Notes under the pieces: generated by a model
Told to the model about the DNA's origin: nothing
Database searches by the model: none
Seen by the model: the letters and a program-made list of their open reading frames with translations, nothing else
In this document: one piece after another, positions 62,094 through 64,000 of the stretch
Numbering within the stretch: position 1 is the first letter of the stretch
Layout: each line of letters opens with the position of its first letter
Position numbers and translations under genes: made by a program
DNA from: Lachnospiraceae bacterium
GTDB lineage: Bacteria; Bacillota; Clostridia; Lachnospirales; Lachnospiraceae
NCBI GenBank assembly: GCA_015056795.1
Contig: SVFO01000003.1
Coordinates: 107,408-171,407 of the forward strand
Length of the DNA: 64,000 nt
Direction: 5' to 3'

Positions 62094-63698
62094 TTATGCA
62101 TTCTTCTTGAATACAAGAACGTTCCAGGACAAAGGCTTTACGTGAGCGGTGTAAATACCATTCTCAAATGTCCCTTCGGACTTCAGGACAGGCTTAATCC
62201 GCTCCGGATCCTCATAGCTGTTTTTCGCATCCAAATCGTCTGAGCATAATTCTATATGCTTATCAAAATTATACCCTTTAAATCCTTGAATGTCTACGTT
62301 AATTGGATATTCCGTATCTGCATTTCTGTTGATGACAAAAATAGTCAGGGTTTCCTCGTCCTGATTCCATGCGGATGCGCTGTCAACATAGGTAAGACCT
62401 TCCTTGTCATAGTACTGTGACGTGTCATCGATGGCATAGCCAGGAATATCATAGGTCTCACTCTGTACGTCCGTCTGCATGGAGGTTCCCTTTGCATAAT
62501 TGATCATATCCATGAACGCATAATGAGAAGCAGATCTCCAAACATGATCATGATTCGAGCTACAAAGTGCACCAAGTCCGCCCGTCATACAACCGATCTT
62601 TACGCGGTCTGCATGACGCAGGAAGGCGAGCTGAACAGACAGCATGGAAAGTGCATGCAGCATGTCTCCTCCAGGGAATTGTCTGTCAGGCATATTGTCA
62701 GGATCATGACGAATGTAAGGTCTCTTCGGATCAAAGCGATAATGAGATCTCGCCATGTTGTGATAGCCATAACCAGGGTGAAGCGGACTATTCGGACGAA
62801 CCATGCAGCCATACTCGTCAAAGGACAGCATGATCTTCTTGGGCGAACGACACTTGGCGCCAACCAAATCACACATGGCAATCTCCGTATTGATGAAATC
62901 CTCATAATAAGCAGAGCCGCCAAGCAATGCCTTCCAGTCACCGGGAGGTGCGCTGTGATAATGATGCATGGACAGATAATCCACGGTTTCATAGCACTCC
63001 TGCAGTACCGTCTCCTCCCAGGTAGGATAATGATCCATAAACAGTGCGGAGGAAGCACATACTGCGGTTTCGATGGATGCGTCGATCCACTTCATCGCCT
63101 TGGAAACCTCGTTACAGCGAACGCCATAGCCTCTCGGATCCTTGTCCCAGGAACCAAGCTGCCAAGGACCATCCATCTCATTTCCAAGATACCAGGTCTT
63201 TACGCCATAGGGCTTCTCATGACCATACTGCTTTCTCAGGTCAGACCAATAGGATCCGCCCTCAAAGTTCGTATACTCCACGATGTCCATTGCATCCTGA
63301 AACGTTCCCGTGCCAAGATTGATTGTGTAAAGCGGTTCCGTTCCTACCTTTTCTGCCCACTGCAGATACTCGTCATGACCTACGTCATTCGGAATAAACT
63401 GATACCACGCGGGATCCAAGTGAACCTTCCTCTGATCTTTAGGACCAATGGAATCCTTCCACTGCCATGCGGATACAAAATTACCGCCCGGCAAACGACA
63501 CGCCGGCATGCCCGTTCCCTTCAAGCCATTGATGAAGTCCGTACGGAACCCCTGCTCATCCGCCGTCGGGTGCTTTGGATTATACATCGTACCATTTACC
63601 ATGGTACCAATCGGCTCCAAAAACGTACTAAAGAGCCTCGGTGAAATCTCACCAATCTTAAACGACGGATGCACTGTAATTCTTGCTGTTTCTGACAT
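62094..63698 (-). CDS. Alpha-L-arabinofuranosidase (GH51)
   Basis: 534 residues. Barrel with YLGNEMDGPWQLG (acid-base Glu, about 174) and IMLSFDEYG (nucleophile Glu, about 298), plus a C-terminal beta-sandwich. No signal peptide: it removes arabinose from imported oligosaccharides in the cytoplasm. First gene of the pair with the GGDEF sensor. The start is supported by AGAGAGGTTTACAAA. Confidence 0.93.
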   Translation of the reverse strand: MSETARITVHPSFKIGEISPRLFSTFLEPIGTMVNGTMYNPKHPTADEQGFRTDFINGLKGTGMPACRLPGGNFVSAWQWKDSIGPKDQRKVHLDPAWYQFIPNDVGHDEYLQWAEKVGTEPLYTINLGTGTFQDAMDIVEYTNFEGGSYWSDLRKQYGHEKPYGVKTWYLGNEMDGPWQLGSWDKDPRGYGVRCNEVSKAMKWIDASIETAVCASSALFMDHYPTWEETVLQECYETVDYLSMHHYHSAPPGDWKALLGGSAYYEDFINTEIAMCDLVGAKCRSPKKIMLSFDEYGCMVRPNSPLHPGYGYHNMARSHYRFDPKRPYIRHDPDNMPDRQFPGGDMLHALSMLSVQLAFLRHADRVKIGCMTGGLGALCSSNHDHVWRSASHYAFMDMINYAKGTSMQTDVQSETYDIPGYAIDDTSQYYDKEGLTYVDSASAWNQDEETLTIFVINRNADTEYPINVDIQGFKGYNFDKHIELCSDDLDAKNSYEDPERIKPVLKSEGTFENGIYTAHVKPLSWNVLVFKKNA

Positions 63699-63794
63699 TT
63701 TGTAAACCTCTCTATTTTTCTATTTTCAATATTTCAAAAACATTCAAGCCACCAAACTGGACACTATTTATTTCTCTACTTTTGTTCGATAAAC

Positions 63795-63955
63795 CTGAAG
63801 TTGCGCGTTTCTACAAGCGGTGCGTGGATGTCGCATAATGCGCGGTGGGAGCTTGCTCACGCAAGCGCATTTATGCAGACAGACACTTAGCGCGTCATGA
63901 GCAATGCGGCGTAGCTGCATGCGAATGGGCACCGCAGAAACAAACCCGAAGTTGC
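63795..63955. repeat. Foldback element with flanking direct repeats
   Basis: Outer arms GTTTCT..GCGGTGC (63807-63823) and GCACCGC AGAAAC (63929-63941) enclose a long imperfect hairpin at 63829-63883 (TGTC.GCATAA.TGCGC arms). The flanks carry near-identical 10-bp direct repeats CTGAAGTTGC and CCGAAGTTGC. It is GC-rich compared with the surroundings. The look is of a small non-autonomous mobile element. Confidence 0.5.
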
Positions 63956-64000
63956 CGATTTTTTTCCGATTTCGATCCATGCTTTGTCAAAAGGCAACTT

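Noticed and set aside
62523..63644. 373-codon plus-strand frame
   Set aside because: Complement of the GH51 arabinofuranosidase, which has full catalytic motifs.

Overview
The window looks like a chromosomal segment of an anaerobic, spore-forming Clostridia, most likely family Lachnospiraceae. Supporting signs are the spoIIA and spoVA sporulation genes, a YesM/YesN-type two-component system beside a carbohydrate ABC transporter, a T-box-controlled valS, several glycoside hydrolases, strong purine-rich ribosome binding sites and intrinsic terminators. Almost all genes are on the minus strand; the main exceptions are a PAP2 phosphatase (16210-16956) and a plus-strand island at 54954-60077. I see no rRNA, tRNA, CRISPR array, insertion sequence or prophage.

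Layout on the minus strand, read left to right: acyltransferase (cut by the edge); anchored GH3 hydrolase; a probable unannotated structured RNA (2363-2746) with its own promoter and terminator; threonine/lysine-branch genes (ACT regulator, homoserine dehydrogenase, aspartokinase); YesM/YesN-like pair with sugar ABC transporter and lipoproteins (6451-13355); glyA; a cysteine-containing protein of unknown function; PAP2 (plus strand); glycosyltransferase, mutY, DUF1653 protein; CPBP protease with OmpR/HK pair; glutaredoxin; a DUF6796-like gene with an early in-frame stop; two zinc-ribbon/repeat/membrane proteins; aquaporin; peptidase T; MarR-controlled heterodimeric ABC exporter; SDR and epimerase.

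From 37569 to 42367 lies the sporulation block spoIIAA-spoIIAB-sigF, a GH25 lysozyme and spoVAA-AB-AC, without spoVAD or spoVAE next to it. Then come a zinc-ribbon TPR protein, a 54-residue gene, folC, T-box-valS, a lipoprotein, a LacI regulator with GH36 alpha-galactosidase, a degraded gene end, and a CofE-like ligase. The plus-strand island holds a membrane protein pair and a three-gene unit (CPBP protease with ectodomain, membrane protein with a similar ectodomain, Cro/C1 regulator). The right end has a sugar-sensor/GGDEF protein and a GH51 arabinofuranosidase.

Intergenic DNA is rich in dispersed palindromic elements. At least five kinds are visible: a ~120-bp family beside terminators (three copies), an ~80-bp palindrome with conserved ends and loop but changed stem (two copies), a tandem ~113-bp foldback inside the marR leader, a 40-bp tandem repeat, and a foldback element with flanking direct repeats at the right edge. 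The best candidates for undescribed biology are the structured RNA, the ~80-bp palindromes and the duplicated-ectodomain CPBP/regulator operon.
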